NCBI GenBank assembly: GCA_034401795.1
Contig: CM067373.1
Coordinates: 93,653,612-93,717,611 of the forward strand
Length of the DNA: 64,000 nt
Reading direction: 5' to 3'
Source: Chaetoderma sp. LZ-2023a
Lineage: Eukaryota; Mollusca; Caudofoveata; Chaetodermatida; Chaetodermatidae
Positions 22,852-34,699 of this stretch are shown here, in pieces (within the stretch, counting starts at the first letter, position 1; each line of letters begins with the position of its first letter). The position numbers were made by a program, and so were the translations under genes. The notes under the pieces are model-generated. The model was not told the origin of the DNA, searched no databases, and saw only the letters and a program-made list of their open reading frames with translations.

Positions 22852-22908
22852 GTAAGAATTGAATGACTGCCACACGCTATTCGAGAAACCATCCCCCTGA
22901 TACTGAGG

Positions 22909-22979
22909 GTTACTGGGCCGCTACTGGCCGAATACCGGGCCATATTGGCCCACTATTGGCCCAGTACCAGTTCAGTAAC
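22909..22979. repeat. ~70-bp palindromic element, copy 1
   Basis: Starts gttactgggccgctactgg and ends ggcccagtaccagttcag then taac. The ends are inverted copies and the middle has repeated ggcc-type motifs. A sister copy lies at 23836-23904 in the same intron. Confidence 0.6.
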
Positions 22980-23444
22980 TCGCGTTATCATGGCTGTGGT
23001 CGTCAGAAGCTACGTTTTATAGCCAATAGATCGCGCTTTCTTAAGACACCTTATCAAGAGACCATATCCACTGGCCATAAAACCTCTTTTCAGACAACAA
23101 CTCACATACATTAAGAGATAACTGGTATTTTCTGACGGTATTAATCCGGATCTATACCGGACACACTGTCGGAGCAGGTAAAACAGGTGTTAATCAGGAC
23201 TCACAGAAGCATACAAGTATCTGGCTTTTGACATCTGCCTTGAAAAGCGTTAAATTTGAGGATTACTTTGAAGAGTTTTTTGAAAAATGCATTAATGCGT
23301 TTGAAAGCCATCCAACTTAAGATTTAAACTCGAATTATTTCCCTTGAATACATATATACTCAGCTGATGTAGTGAGTAATCAGTTCTCACAGCATCTAAT
23401 TGTAAAATTTGTCACTCTGACCTCTTTATAAGTTGTACCGTATT

Positions 23445-23806
23445 TTAAGATATGCGCCGTCCATCTCTATCTAAGCTCCAACCACACCTCGCTCGTGTTG
23501 GGATCGATCGATCTCTGAACTCCCTGACTATCGATTTCCAGAAACTATACAGGTAAGCTGTTGAATGTTTTGAAATTAATTTGACTGGTCAAATTAGTTT
23601 CAAAATATTCAACAGCATATGTTTATTAATTAGCAAAGAATTACAAAGACATACAATACATGCAACGTGTCGGACTATTTGAGATTTGATGACTGTCTAT
23701 ATGAAACCCTTTGTGACGTAATGATTGTGACGTCATCCTATACTCGCTGAGCTGATTATGACGTCATACGAGGTCAGATGATGGATAATCTGGAAAGGTG
23801 AATTAG
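23445..23806. repeat. compound hairpin-MITE with short stem
   Basis: Contains ccgtccatctctatctaagc, gggatcgatcgatctctg and a near-perfect hairpin at 23558-23625 (ctgttgaatgttttgaaa against tttcaaaatattcaacag). The CRE-rich half follows and it ends ggaaaggtgaatt. Same layout as the complete copy at 26379. Confidence 0.75.
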
Positions 23807-23835
23807 ATAAGAGGTCATATCTCTCATTACGCACT

Positions 23836-23904
23836 TTACCGGGCCTGTACTGGGCCAATACCACTCTGTATTTGCCCGGCATTGATCCAGTACCAGCCCG
23901 GTAA
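23836..23904. repeat. ~70-bp palindromic element, copy 2
   Basis: Begins ttaccgggcctgtactgg and ends ccagtaccagcccggtaa, inverted copies of each other. It is related to the element at 22909-22979 through the shared tactgggcc and cccagtacc segments. Confidence 0.6.
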
Positions 23905-24234
23905 CATGAGCTGTTAGGCATGCATGTATGTGGGAAGCTGTAATGGATAATCTAAACTGGCGTGGATGTGCTTGTGGGGGGGGGGGGGTTGTATTTCTCA
24001 GGAATGGGTTCAAGGTAAAAGTTTTTCCACGTCAGCGAGAAAAATGGCAAATTTGTCTCAATAACACATGTACTTAGCGACGCTTGTATATTACTTGACA
24101 ATCGATTTTCGTGTTGTATCCCGAGCGTAGAGAAACTTTCAAAGGACTTTAGGCATAGCTCCATAGTTATATACACGTCGCCCGTCAACTGTGTCCAGAT
24201 TAGGTCACGTCAGCACTGCGTGACTGCCATATAT

Positions 24235-24444
24235 GTAGTGATGGTGATGATGATGGTGATTTTGTTGTTGTTGTTGTTGTTGTTGTGTTGTTGTTGCTGT
24301 TGCTGGTGGTGGCAGTGGCGGTAGTAATAGTGGTAGTGGTAGTGGAGGTAGTGGTGATTGTGATGACGGCGACGACGACGACGATGATGATTAAATAAAA
24401 ATTGTAAACATACGTATTAATTCATTGAATACTGCTAAATTGGA

Positions 24445-24502
<58 letters not shown>

Positions 24503-24505
24503 TGA
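24235..24505. repeat. trinucleotide microsatellites
   Basis: A mixed TGG/TTG/GAC triplet tract (about 24235-24390) and a pure ATT tract (about 24446-24503) lie just upstream of the last symporter exon. Confidence 0.95.
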
Positions 24506-24536
24506 CTAACCTTATTGTGTTCATCTTTATTTTTAG

Positions 24537-24581
24537 GAGGAGAATGGCGACACGACTATGTCTTTGTTAAACGAAAAGTAA
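24537..24581 (+). CDS. SLC5-family symporter, last coding exon
   Basis: The acceptor is atctttatttttag. In phase 0 the exon reads EENGDTTMSLLNEK and then TAA at 24579-24581. It joins the exon ending at 22851 without a frame change. The result is a short acidic cytoplasmic C-terminus, in keeping with the variable tails of SLC5 proteins. It is short, so the evidence is phase, a good acceptor, position and plausible composition. A MITE follows directly, so the 3' untranslated region probably contains transposon sequence. Confidence 0.65.
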   Translation, partial: EENGDTTMSLLNEK

Positions 24582-24589
24582 CGAATCAT

Positions 24590-24960
24590 CCATATCACAC
24601 CCATTTCAAGTTAAGTTCCATCAAATTTATGTGCGTGTTGGAATCGATTTGAAACTTTGAAACCTGAATTATGAGAATATAATTCTCAAGCTAACTATGC
24701 AGGTAAGCTAATGAATATTTTGCAACTAATTTGACTGACGGCTGTTAATGCATATCAGAATGTTTATTAAAATGTAAATTAACCAATGTCACACAATTCA
24801 GCCACTTTTGTGACGGACCATTGCGACTTTCGTGATGGAGCTATGTCATTTTTATTTGACGTCAGATAGCAAGTGACATATGTGATTATGACATGAGATA
24901 CTTGAGTGACAGATCGGATCGCTCTAAAATACCTCATTTCATACGAGAATAGTGATACTT
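24590..24960. repeat. compound MITE in the symporter 3' region
   Basis: Contains tcaagttaagttccatc, ggaatcgatttgaaac, gcaggtaagctaatgaatat and tttgactgacggctg, then CRE-like and cttgagtgacagatcgg segments. The right hairpin arm is missing. Confidence 0.6.
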
Positions 24961-25828
24961 AATAGTAAAGTCAGGGTGTGGCACTGACAATACATTTCCT
25001 GGTGAAACACTTGAAATGCTTTATGAGATTTTCTTGAATGTTGGTACACGAGTGCCGTCACATAAGAATATCAATACCTATGTGAAACTCGTCAACCCTT
25101 CTTGGTCAAGTCGGCCAAACCGGTCTTTGAAGCGGTATTGAGCAGCCTCCTTGTACAGGCCAAGAGAAGACGCTCCTTGAAGAACTACCACTGGATTTAC
25201 TGGCTCGGTAACTGAGCCAGTTATTTCACTGGTAAATTTTCAAAAAATCATCTTCACTTTTCCTGCAAATGGACACCCATTACGCCCACTCACATATCTC
25301 CGCCGTCAATTCAAAGGCAAACAGAAGGCTATTTTTGTAAATTTCAGTAGTAAATATACAAAAATAGTCTTCTCTTAAAATTTTCTTGATAAATCTTAAT
25401 TTCTATGAGTAGCATTTTGAGCGTGTTAAGACGCTGTTGACATAAGATGGGTGTTAAACAATTGGTACTAAAGAAGACGAATTATCTGCGATGTAAGAAG
25501 TATTCTGTTGACGATTTTGAAAACGAGTTCACGGGAAGATGTTACTGCCTAACGCAGCAACAGCTTCACGTCAGCTTACTAGCATCGGCTTATATCTGCC
25601 TTGGCTTGGAAATTGTGTTGTTTGGAATTCGGGATTGAAAGGGTTGAATCACAGCCACGTATTGATCACAATTTAGAAAAATAATTACAATCAACGAATT
25701 AAAGGGTGAGAATTAGCAACTAATTTTCTACTCTAACGAGTTACCTCCCATGACAACGATTACTATGCAATGGTAACCCTTTAACCCATGACATTCCAGT
25801 GTCGATTATAGGCGAGCTGTGCGGGTAG
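24961..25828. other. no gene recognised; one degraded hairpin-MITE arm
   Basis: The only pattern is near 25505-25570, where gttgacgattttgaaaac is followed by gttactgcctaacgcagc, a diverged hairpin-MITE arm. The latter motif recurs near 26249. Confidence 0.4.
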
Positions 25829-25922
25829 GCTGTTGAATATTTTGAAACCAATCTGACAGAAGCCTGTTATTGTCATAGGCAGCAGCAGCTCCAAGTCAAG
25901 GTGGTTTTAAAAATATTCAACA
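25829..25922. repeat. hairpin-MITE core, isolated
   Basis: Begins gctgttgaatattttgaaac and ends ttttaaaaatattcaacat, with a central ggcagcagcagc. It is diverged and lacks the usual flanks. Confidence 0.65.
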
Positions 25923-26378
25923 TACAAAAATAATGTCGTTTCTCGCCTGTAAGGTTTAAATGGTGAATGCGGCCATCTATTAACTGTTAGATTCTAATAT
26001 GTTTCTAATCTTTTAAACCATGGCATCTAGTATCCCATGAAAAGCTAATAAATGGTTAGATATTTAGAAACTCATTGAAGGAAGTCGTTGTTACTTTAAA
26101 GTTCTCGTATCCCATTAAATAGAGAAATACGTGCACGAGATATGATATGTCTGCCGATTTCTGTGCAAATTACCCAGCATGCGATGTTACCCAGCGTGAA
26201 ACATGCTGACTTTATTATAACTATTGGACGCCATATTAGTTGAGGCTATTCTATTGTTACTGCCTAACGCAGCAACAGCTTCACGCAGGCCGAGGTTACT
26301 CAAACAAAAAGTCACTGTTTGCATGTGCAGCTCTGGTCATCTACCAGCCAGCTATCTTAGTATAGGAATGTGATACAC

Positions 26379-26706
26379 TGGACCTTTCCATTTTTAGATA
26401 TGCCCTGCCCATCTCTAGCTAAGCTCCACCCATATCTCGCTCGTGTTGGGATCGATCGATCTCTGAACTTGCTGACTAGCAATTTCCAGAAAGCTATACA
26501 GGGAAGCTGTTGAATATGTTGAAACAAATTAGTTTCAAAATATTCAACGGCATGTTTATTAAATAGTAGGGACATACACTACTTACAACGTGTCAGACTA
26601 TTAAGAGTTAAAACGTCCATATAGAATCATCTATGACGTAATGATTATCCTACACGCGCTTGGTTGATTATGACGTAATATGACGTCATTGTTCTGGAAA
26701 GGTCCA
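26379..26706. mobile_element. complete palindromic MITE of the hairpin family
   Basis: This is the best full-length copy: outer inverted ends tggacctttcca and tggaaaggtcca, 328 bases. Inside, in order: a segment with cccatctctagctaagctcc, a gggatcgatcgatc box, the hairpin (ctgttgaatatgttgaaac against gtttcaaaatattcaacgg) and the CRE-rich half with tatgacgtc. There is no open frame, so movement would need a transposase from elsewhere. More than 15 relatives lie in this window. Confidence 0.8.
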
Positions 26707-27038
26707 TTGCACTAAACCGCATTGAAGTACGTGTTATCGAAGGTGCTGCCGTGAATACGCCCTACGTTCTTACACCTAAAAAGATGGCTGACAAATGACC
26801 ACTTGCACGTGCAGACGTCGACGTTTATTGAGGAACCCCTGCCTAGATCAACACTAGATTAAACGAATATGGCATCCAGGGCACCGTATGCTGGGTAGCA
26901 CTGCATGCTGGGTAAATTGCGCATAGATAAACAGGCATCTCAGATGTCCTGCAACACTGTCTCAATTTAATGGGACATGACAACATTAAGTAGCAACGTA
27001 TTCAAATTAGGTCATTTTCGAAATATCCAACACAACCT

Positions 27039-27389
27039 TTAAAGGGACATATTCACAACTAAATGCCTGAAAATAAATTTGTTAAAATTGTAGCCTTTTA
27101 GAGGCTTAAATCGTGTGCCTAGATGTAATGAAACGAAACAAGCTTACCATATGATGATTTCATTCCTACACATTATTATAGTTTTTTAGCTGTGAATTTG
27201 AAATAGGGACTGGTGTCTCTAATTGAATCTCACAACCTAAAGAATTACATTAATTTATACGTGATGAAATCATCATATGTTAAGGTTTATTTCGTTTCTT
27301 TACACATAGGCACACGTTTTAAGTCCCCAAAGTTATACAATTTTAACCATTTTACTTTCAAGCATTCTGCTGTGAATATGCACCTTTAA
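27039..27389. mobile_element. piggyBac-type MITE, copy 2
   Basis: TTAA on both sides; termini AGGGACATATTCACAAC and inverse TGTGAATATGCACCT; shared inner arms (tagaggcttaaatcgtg) with copy 1. The 351 bases hold about 85 more bases in the centre than copy 1 does. Confidence 0.78.
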
Positions 27390-27589
27390 TGCATCGCATT
27401 TCAATGACTGTATTTTCAAATTCATATTGAAGGTCTCAATGGAGAGTATTGTATAGGCGCTAATGATTATCACGCACAAATGACAATTAAATAATATCAT
27501 ATTTAATATGAGCTTTTACAGGAAGGAATTTAATTATTTTATTACAAAGAAATTTAAAATAAAATACAGATTGATGAAAATATAAGATT

Positions 27590-28067
27590 ATTTTTCTATT
27601 ATTACCTGTGGTCTATTTCGGCAGCGGAAACCGATATTGGTATCAGGGCACCATCGCCTGCAAAACAACAGTAACAGCAGCACAAAACACACCAACATAA
27701 GTTCACCAACACCAGTACCAACACCAGCAACTCCAATCCCTACAGCAGCCGTTCCCCACCACAGCAACCAACAATAGTAGCTAAAACAAACCCGGCTAAC
27801 ACCAGGCCATCGTCGCAACGATCGCCGCAACGATCACCGGCAACAGCAACACCGCGACACTAGCGAAAGGAACAACACCAATAAAATCTCCAACACATTA
27901 AACCACTACTGCCACCGCATTAAGCCTCTACACCCCCCCCCCCCGGGCCACCTCTACCGCCGCCGCACGCCATCACTATCACCACAACCACTAACCCAGG
28001 CCACCACCACCACCAGCACTACTACCACAACCCAACCACCACCACCACCACCACCACCACCACCACC

Positions 28068-28122
<55 letters not shown>

Positions 28123-28135
28123 GCAACAAGTGGAT
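27590..28135. repeat. low-complexity ACC/AAC triplet region
   Basis: Compound CCA and CAA triplets with a poly-C run near 27931, ending in a pure (CCA)n then (CAA)n tract. Apparent poly-Val/Gly frames here are by-products of the repeat. Confidence 0.92.
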
Positions 28136-28239
28136 TGATAGGTCGATGACGCGTCATCTTGCAAATCCCTCCCTCACACACACCCCACACCGATCCCCCA
28201 TCCCCCACCCCCCACCCCCGGTGGAGCCAAATTTAAATG

Positions 28240-29030
28240 CCCTTTTGCGCTCCACAATCATATGGGTAACTCACATAACGAATTTGGTTGACTTTCATCT
28301 AACAGTGTCAGAGGCGTTGCATTACAATCAATTTCATTACGTTTTGATCCCATGCTTATGCACTCCACATTGATATGGGTAACTTACATACCAAATTATG
28401 TTGAATTCTGTCAAACAGTTTCGGAGGAGTTGCATTACAATTAATTTCTTGAACTTTTGACCCCTATCCCCAACCCAAAGGGGGCTGGGCCAAATGTAAA
28501 TGTGCTCATCCATTCCACAGTGGTATGGGTAGCTCAACATACCAAATTTGGTTGAATTCCGTCTAAAGTTTTCGGAGGAGTTGCATTGCAATCAATTCTT
28601 TACCCTTTGACCCACCCGCACCCACCCTTAGGGGTGGGGCCAAATGTAATGTGCTCGTGTACTCCACATTGATATGGGTAACTCACATACCAACATTCTT
28701 GGAATTCCGTCCAACAGTTTCGGAGGAGATGCGTTACAATCAATTTATGCAGGTTAAAATTTGATCTTTTGACCCCGCCAAATGTAAATCCGCAATCATA
28801 TGGGTAACTCACATATCAAATTTGGTTGAGTTCCGTTTATTAGTTTCAGAGGAGTTGCGTTGCAATTGATTCGACTTTTTGACCGCTGCCCCCCACACCC
28901 CTTTGGAGGCGGTGCCAAATGAAAATATCGTCTTGCAAAGGGGAATCATATGGGTAACCCACATACTAAATCTGGTTGAATTCCACCCAATGGTCCTGGA
29001 AGAGATAGCGTGACAGACAGACGGACAGAC
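28240..29030. repeat. six diverged tandem units of 113-153 bp
   Basis: The motif atatgggtaactcacatac recurs near 28257, 28370, 28523, 28671, 28796 and 28947. Each is followed by ggttgaattccgtc, then ttcggaggagttgc, then a variable ctttgaccc segment. Unit length varies because the C/G-rich spacer varies. Confidence 0.88.
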
Positions 29031-29034
29031 GGGC

Positions 29035-29225
29035 AGCAACAGCGCCCAGTCAAATTAGTTTCAAAATCGTCAACAGTATTTGATTAAATAGTAAAGACAT
29101 ACAATTTATACAACAATGCTTAGCCCGTCATCAATTATGCGTTCGTGACATATATATCTACGTCATTCATTAACTCATTGACTATGACACGTCATACACG
29201 TCACGTACTTGTAAACTGCAAAGGT
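29035..29225. repeat. hairpin-MITE, right half
   Basis: Begins gcaacagcgcccagtc and aaattagtttcaaaatcg, then a CRE-type half ending gcaaaggtcc. The left arm is replaced by the tandem repeat. Confidence 0.6.
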
Positions 29226-29229
29226 CCGT

Positions 29230-30400
29230 CTGACTGTCTTTTCCACAAAACCCTCCATCTGGATCATGTTGATGGGTGAAGATCGAATGCCATCTATCTG
29301 CAAGAGGTCTCTTTCGGGGTCGTTCCATCACGACTGCTTGGGTGAGCATATTCACATGAAATGCTGTTACCTGGAATGTCTTACCATTTCTTTCACCGAG
29401 AGCGAGGATCGCTGCACATTGTTCTGTCCACTGAATTTCCAATTTCGCATCTCTGTCCCAGCGGTAGAAATATGATTTATTACAATGACAATAATACTCA
29501 CTAAGGATTGTTTGTAGCTATATTTTGGAAGGCATTGAAGGCAGCGAGACTTCCTTTAAGCCGACTCTATTACCTAATCTGTGCTAAACATCTGCCCAGT
29601 TTCAAGTTGTTAAGTTAGGCACTATGGAGAAAAAGCGGTACAAATATCACCCATACATTTCCCATTGGACCCACATTGAGCATGGGAAAGGCAGATTTCT
29701 AAAAAATGTTATTGGATGTATTCACCATAATGTCGATACCAAACCACTTCAATATAGTCCGAAGAGATTCGCCACGTTTCTGGTCGATCGGACAAAAACA
29801 TGTTGTAGGCTATTTTAGTTTCCAACCCTTCTTACTAAGAGAAGTTAAAAATCTGTCAAAAACAAAAATGGACAAAAATGAGGTACCTGGACCTACAAAG
29901 TGTCATAAAATATCTTCCAATATACCCAATGAACTCGTGCAATTAAAAGGAGTCTAATTCAGCCAAAACAAAACGGGAAACCTGACGTCATAGGGGGTTA
30001 TGTTAATCCTAAGAGGGTGTATGTTCAGCTTCGGATTATAAGTCAACAAATATGGTTAGGACCCATATTGCCACATCCCTGCCATGTTTGGGGATACCAG
30101 ATAAGGACTATTGGCGTAGTTGCAGTTTAAACTGGTTCTTCAATATTGGAATGGCAAGAGACATTTTTTAATATTTCTATTGAACTTCAGTAGACACAGA
30201 GAGTTACGTCATCTCTGCAAAATAATTTATTTGACCCAAAAGGGGTGCAGAGGAGAAAGATGGGGGATTAAAATGACACCTCCACGTCGGTCTCCTCCAT
30301 CAGCGCCAACTTTGTTGGGAAACTAAGTCACCAAGGATTGCGGGCTGAAATCCGCATACAGAGGTAACTCTGATTATGTCTAACCATCTTCAAACAAGAA
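29230..30400. other. no gene recognised
   Basis: Two open frames (29182-29442 minus; 29624-29818 plus) have no family signature. I see no splice-bounded exon. Confidence 0.4.
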
Positions 30401-30403
30401 ACT

Positions 30404-33270
30404 GTGCTCGACATCCTCGGACAACGCCGATCTTTCAAGGAGCTTACCATAGCTACGTGGAATGTACGTGTTCTGAGCGCAACATCAAAGAGGCAAACTT
30501 TAGGTACAGACTGTGAACACTATACCATCGAAATTACATGCATTCAAGAGACTAAAGTAGCTAAACACTCTGAGCAGCAACTACAGACATGCCATAATCT
30601 AGTACTCATGGAGTAAAAACAGGCCACATACCGGGGTTTAGGCTTCGTAATCGGACAAGGGGTCTTGGACCATACCATTAGTTTTGGATACGTCAGTGAT
30701 GGCGTTGCATTCATCGACCTGGCTATACATACGCGAAAACACACCACCACTAAGTGTCGCATAGTCAACATATATGGCCCAAAATACCGAAAAAGACAAA
30801 GAAAATCCAGCAATATTAGATTCCTTATATGCAGAACTGAGCTCCGCCATTACAATCCCAGCTAGATGGCAACTGTTCGTGTGTGGAGATTTCAACTCCA
30901 ACCTGGGTAAAATCGGAATTGGGGGCAAAAGTTCAGGACTTGGCTTATGCATGGGATCGTATGTACACGCAGCAGCAATGGAGACGTACTGGTGGCATTC
31001 CTTAGTTCCAATGGCCTATTTGTCGCAAATACGGCTTTCAAACACCCATGCCATCACTGGGCAACATGGGCCTGACACATTGCTGATCGTAAAGCCCCAA
31101 AAGGTTGTAAGGCTACAACAGCTGTCTTCAGCCAAATACACCTCGTACTGTGCAAGACAGAAGCGAAAACCCTACGTCGGAATGCTCGTTCCTATGGAGG
31201 CACAGACCTCGATTCTGACCACAAGCCAGTCATTACATGACTTCAGATGAACGCTCTCTACCTAATGTATAAACGCCATACCGGGCAAGATGGTAGAGTC
31301 ACCTACAACTTACCCAAGCTTATCAGCGACACTGATAATCAAATGTCATACAAAAACGCCCTCGATGAGCAGATAGCTAACAGAAAGCATTAGGGATGCG
31401 CATCTATCAAAGTGGCCAAAGTAAAGACCGCACCAAACTACGCCGGGAGCACAATAACATTTTTGCGCCACATTAGCGAACACGTAAAAGATCTTGCTAT
31501 TCAACAAGCAGATTTCCTAGCTGATGAACTCACTGCCACGGATGACTGTCACAAAATGTTTCGGGAAGCCCGAGCCCTGAGAGTTACTGACTACACACCA
31601 CCACTCACAGTACACAACTCTGAAAGACTTTACCGGGACTGCCCAATGCAAAGCCGAGGCGATTCGGGAATGGGTCAAGGAACAGTTCACTGACCAAGAG
31701 GATGAGCCCTTGCACCCGTGTTCCGGAGACCCCAGACCATTACTAACACCAATTAAAACAGCAGAAGTTGAGAGGGCACTTAAAACCCTGAAAAATGGAC
31801 GTGCATCTGGACCTGATGGCATGAGCAATGAACTATTCAAATATGCAAGTGACATTATCTCAAAATCGATCACGCACCACCTTCCCATCGATGCTGTAGG
31901 CCAAGACACCCAAATCGCACTACCAAAGTCCAAGAAGCCACCTGGTCCCCATCCAATCTGCGGCCCATTGTTCTCCTCAACAACATACGGAACATCCTAT
32001 CCAATGTTACACTATGCCACATCCGAGACAAGATCGATGACTTCACTGGATCATTTCAAAGTGGCTTCAAACGTGGTCTCCGTAGACATGTCTAAACACT
32101 GACATTTCCATAAAATTTCCACAAAATGGGCATTGCCATGTCAGAAGCATTCGACACAATGAAACGGTCAACGATCCTAGATGTACTACGCCAGGTCAGT
32201 TTCAATGAAGACGAGCTACGACTAGTGAGACTACTGCTTGCAGACACCAAGCTGAGAGTACGAGTCAAGTCAGTGAAGTATGTAGAGTTTGAGACATCAA
32301 TCGGCTTCCCACAGGGGGATGATCTATCTCATGTGCTTTTCACCTGTTACCCTGCTGCTGCATTGAAATCCGTGCACAAAAGTTCCCCAAGACCAACACC
32401 ACCCCACCCACCACCCCAGTGCCAATACTGGGTATGCCGCTAAAGATGGAATATGCCGACGATATGGACTTCATAGACAAGGAAAAGAAACCCCTTGACG
32501 AACTTCTCCCGATAGCTGCAAGCAAATTGAAAATTGAGAATCTCTTTATGAATGAGTTCAAAACAGAGTTCACTCACAATTACCTATCTACAAAGCATGA
32601 AAACAACGATCTACTTCGTGGCGGCGAACCATGGAGGAAAAGTAAAATCCTGCGCTCACTGCTTTGCGGTACTGCTGACATTACTGCACGCCGCGTCATT
32701 GTGAACATAACTTTCCAGTCCTTCTGGAAGCTATGGATTCGTAGATCAAAGATGCCCTTGATAAAAAGACTACGTTTATAGAATGCAACCTGCGTATCCT
32801 TGATGCTGTATAACTGTAACTGCTGGGCAACTCCAAAGGCAGCTCTAGACAAATTCGATGCCTGCCACCACAAACACCTACGCACCATCACTGGACACCG
32901 ATGGCCAGACAGCATAATTTTCAATGATGCGCTACACATGATGTGTAATACGTCGCTACTGTCTGTAAAAGTCGCCCAGCAGAGGGTCCATGTTTGGCCA
33001 TGTGCTAAGGATGCCAGAAGACACACCAGCACAGAGAGCCTTGGAATTCTCCCTACTCGGAGCCAGCAAATACAAAGTCAGATGAGGACGTCATTGCATA
33101 AATCTGCTAAGCGAGCTACGAGGTGACCTCAAGAAAGCAGGACTCGGTACACTCAAGTCAAGAATGGACCTGAGGAAGCTAAGGATTTCGGCTGAGGACA
33201 AGACACAGTGGGCAAAAGCGAAGAAGGGCTGATTGTAACTGTAGGATGTTTCTACTACTAGAGCCGCAGA
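30404..33270 (+). pseudogene. LINE family A, copy 2 (APE endonuclease + RT)
   Basis: This is the most complete copy of the family. It starts with the endonuclease box TIATWNVRVLSATSK, then CIQETKVA and GDFNSNLG. The RT part begins ALKTLKNGRASGPDGMSNEL and contains EAFDTMKRSTILDVLRQ, GFPQGDDLSHVLF and the active-site box MEYADDMDF. It continues through FQSFWKLWIRRSKM to a C-terminal stretch around ALDKFDACHHKHLRTITGH. The frame changes at least six times and carries stops. The 3' tail near 33225-33275 matches the tail of copy 3, which confirms the family end. Non-autonomous now. Confidence 0.88.
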
Positions 33271-33289
33271 ATACAGTAGTCATACATAA

Positions 33290-33690
33290 GGGTGATCTTG
33301 ACCTTTGACCGTTGACATCAAAATGAACAGACTTCCTGGGGCCCTTTGGGTACGAAAAAGTGGATTTCTCGAAAACCTTTTAGCAGATGCAAAATAAAAG
33401 CAGTGGCAAGGCTAGCCGGAAGTGGAATTACAGGTTGACCAAGTTCATCGTATCGGATCAAAACGGTGATGTAGGGGAGGGGAGGGGAGAGGGCGACATG
33501 TGACAAATATTCTTACCGAAAGACGAAGCTTTCCACTAGCCGGCAATTATATGAATATTATGATATTGCCAGTGACATAACCCATTCAGTTATATTGCTC
33601 TCATACAGCACATTATATAAGATGCGGGAAAATATTATGTGATAGATTTCATAGAGCGAATACAAACAAATTAATTTATCATGTAATTAA
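33290..33690. other. no feature recognised
   Basis: AT-rich spacer after the LINE; one G/A-rich patch near 33475-33495. Confidence 0.4.
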
Positions 33691-33698
33691 AGAATTAT

Positions 33699-33932
33699 TG
33701 TGTTGAATACTTTGAAACTACTTTGACTGTGAGCAGCTACTCAAGGCAGCAACAACACCCAGTCAAATTAGTTTCAAAATATTCAACACCTTATCTGTGT
33801 AGTTTTTTTGGATATCGATAGTCAGGGTGTTCAGAGATCGATCGAGCGATCCCAACACGAGCGAGGGTAGAGCTTAGCTAAAGATAGGCGGGGCATAGCT
33901 AAAACAGGAACGGTCCATTCCTAGCTAAGCCA
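33699..33932. repeat. hairpin-MITE, hairpin plus right flank
   Basis: A hairpin at 33699-33788 (gtgttgaatactttgaaac against gtttcaaaatattcaacac), then gatcgatcgagcgatccc, gagcttagctaaagatagg and an end aggaacggtccatt. Confidence 0.75.
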
Positions 33933-34016
33933 CGCCAATTTGAACACGTATTTGAATCGATGTATATACTTTGAACCTTGTTCAGTTCCTAAAATCCAAG
34001 TTTCACGGTAATGGAG

Positions 34017-34365
34017 GAATACAGTTTCAGCCATGCCCCGCCCATCTCTAGCTGAGCTCCACCCACATTTCGCCCGTGTTTGGATCGATCGATCAAGGGA
34101 ACTCCCTGACTATCAATTTTCAGAAAACTAATCAGGTAATCCGTTGAATGTTTTGAAATTAATTTGACTGGGTGCTGTTGCTGCCGTAGTAGCAAGTATA
34201 TATAATTCGTACAACAACACTTTAGTCCATCACCAATATATGCGTTCGTGACGAACTTAATTACGTCGTTCATGGCGGCATTGATTATGACGTCATCATG
34301 AACGTCACGTAGTTGATTATGACGTCAGATGATGGATGTATAAACTGGAAATGTCTATTATACTG
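34017..34365. repeat. compound MITE, left flank plus CRE half
   Basis: Contains gcccatctctagctgagc, ggatcgatcgatcaagg, ccgttgaatgttttgaaa and tttgactgggtgctgttgct, then several tatgacgtcat sites. The right hairpin arm is deleted. Confidence 0.7.
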
Positions 34366-34690
34366 GGAAACTGTGCATATTTTCAAACGAATTTGTCTTG
34401 GTGCTATAGCTGCTTATAGCAACATCAGCCAGTCAAATTAGTTTCAGTCTGGGTAGTTACCCTGTAGTTACCTTGGCGTTACCTTGGCGTTACCTTGTAG
34501 TTACCTTGTAGTTACCTTGTAGTTACCTTGTAGTTACGTTGTAGTTACATGGGCATTTAGATTCCGGGAGTTCAAGTTTCAATGTTCCAAATCGATCCTG
34601 CCACACGCATGAAAGGTTGGCGGAGCTTAGCTAGGAATGGGTGAGGCGTAGCTAAAAATGAATCCTTTCATTGGGGTTATTATCTAAAAA
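34366..34690. repeat. MITE interrupted by an 11-bp tandem repeat
   Basis: A hairpin at about 34375-34450 is followed by nine 11-base units of the type tagttaccttg (34454-34552). The MITE right flank (gcggagcttagctaggaatg, gcgtagctaaaaatg) follows. The repeat sits where the central-to-flank spacer should be. Confidence 0.75.
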
Positions 34691-34699
34691 ATCCACACA

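Noticed and set aside
27588..28208. Minus-strand frames with poly-Val/Gly segments
   Set aside because: They are translations of CCA/CAA triplet repeats; no domain, start or splice context.
29182..29442. 86-residue minus frame as a host exon
   Set aside because: No recognised domain and no convincing splice sites. It overlaps MITE-like sequence at one end.
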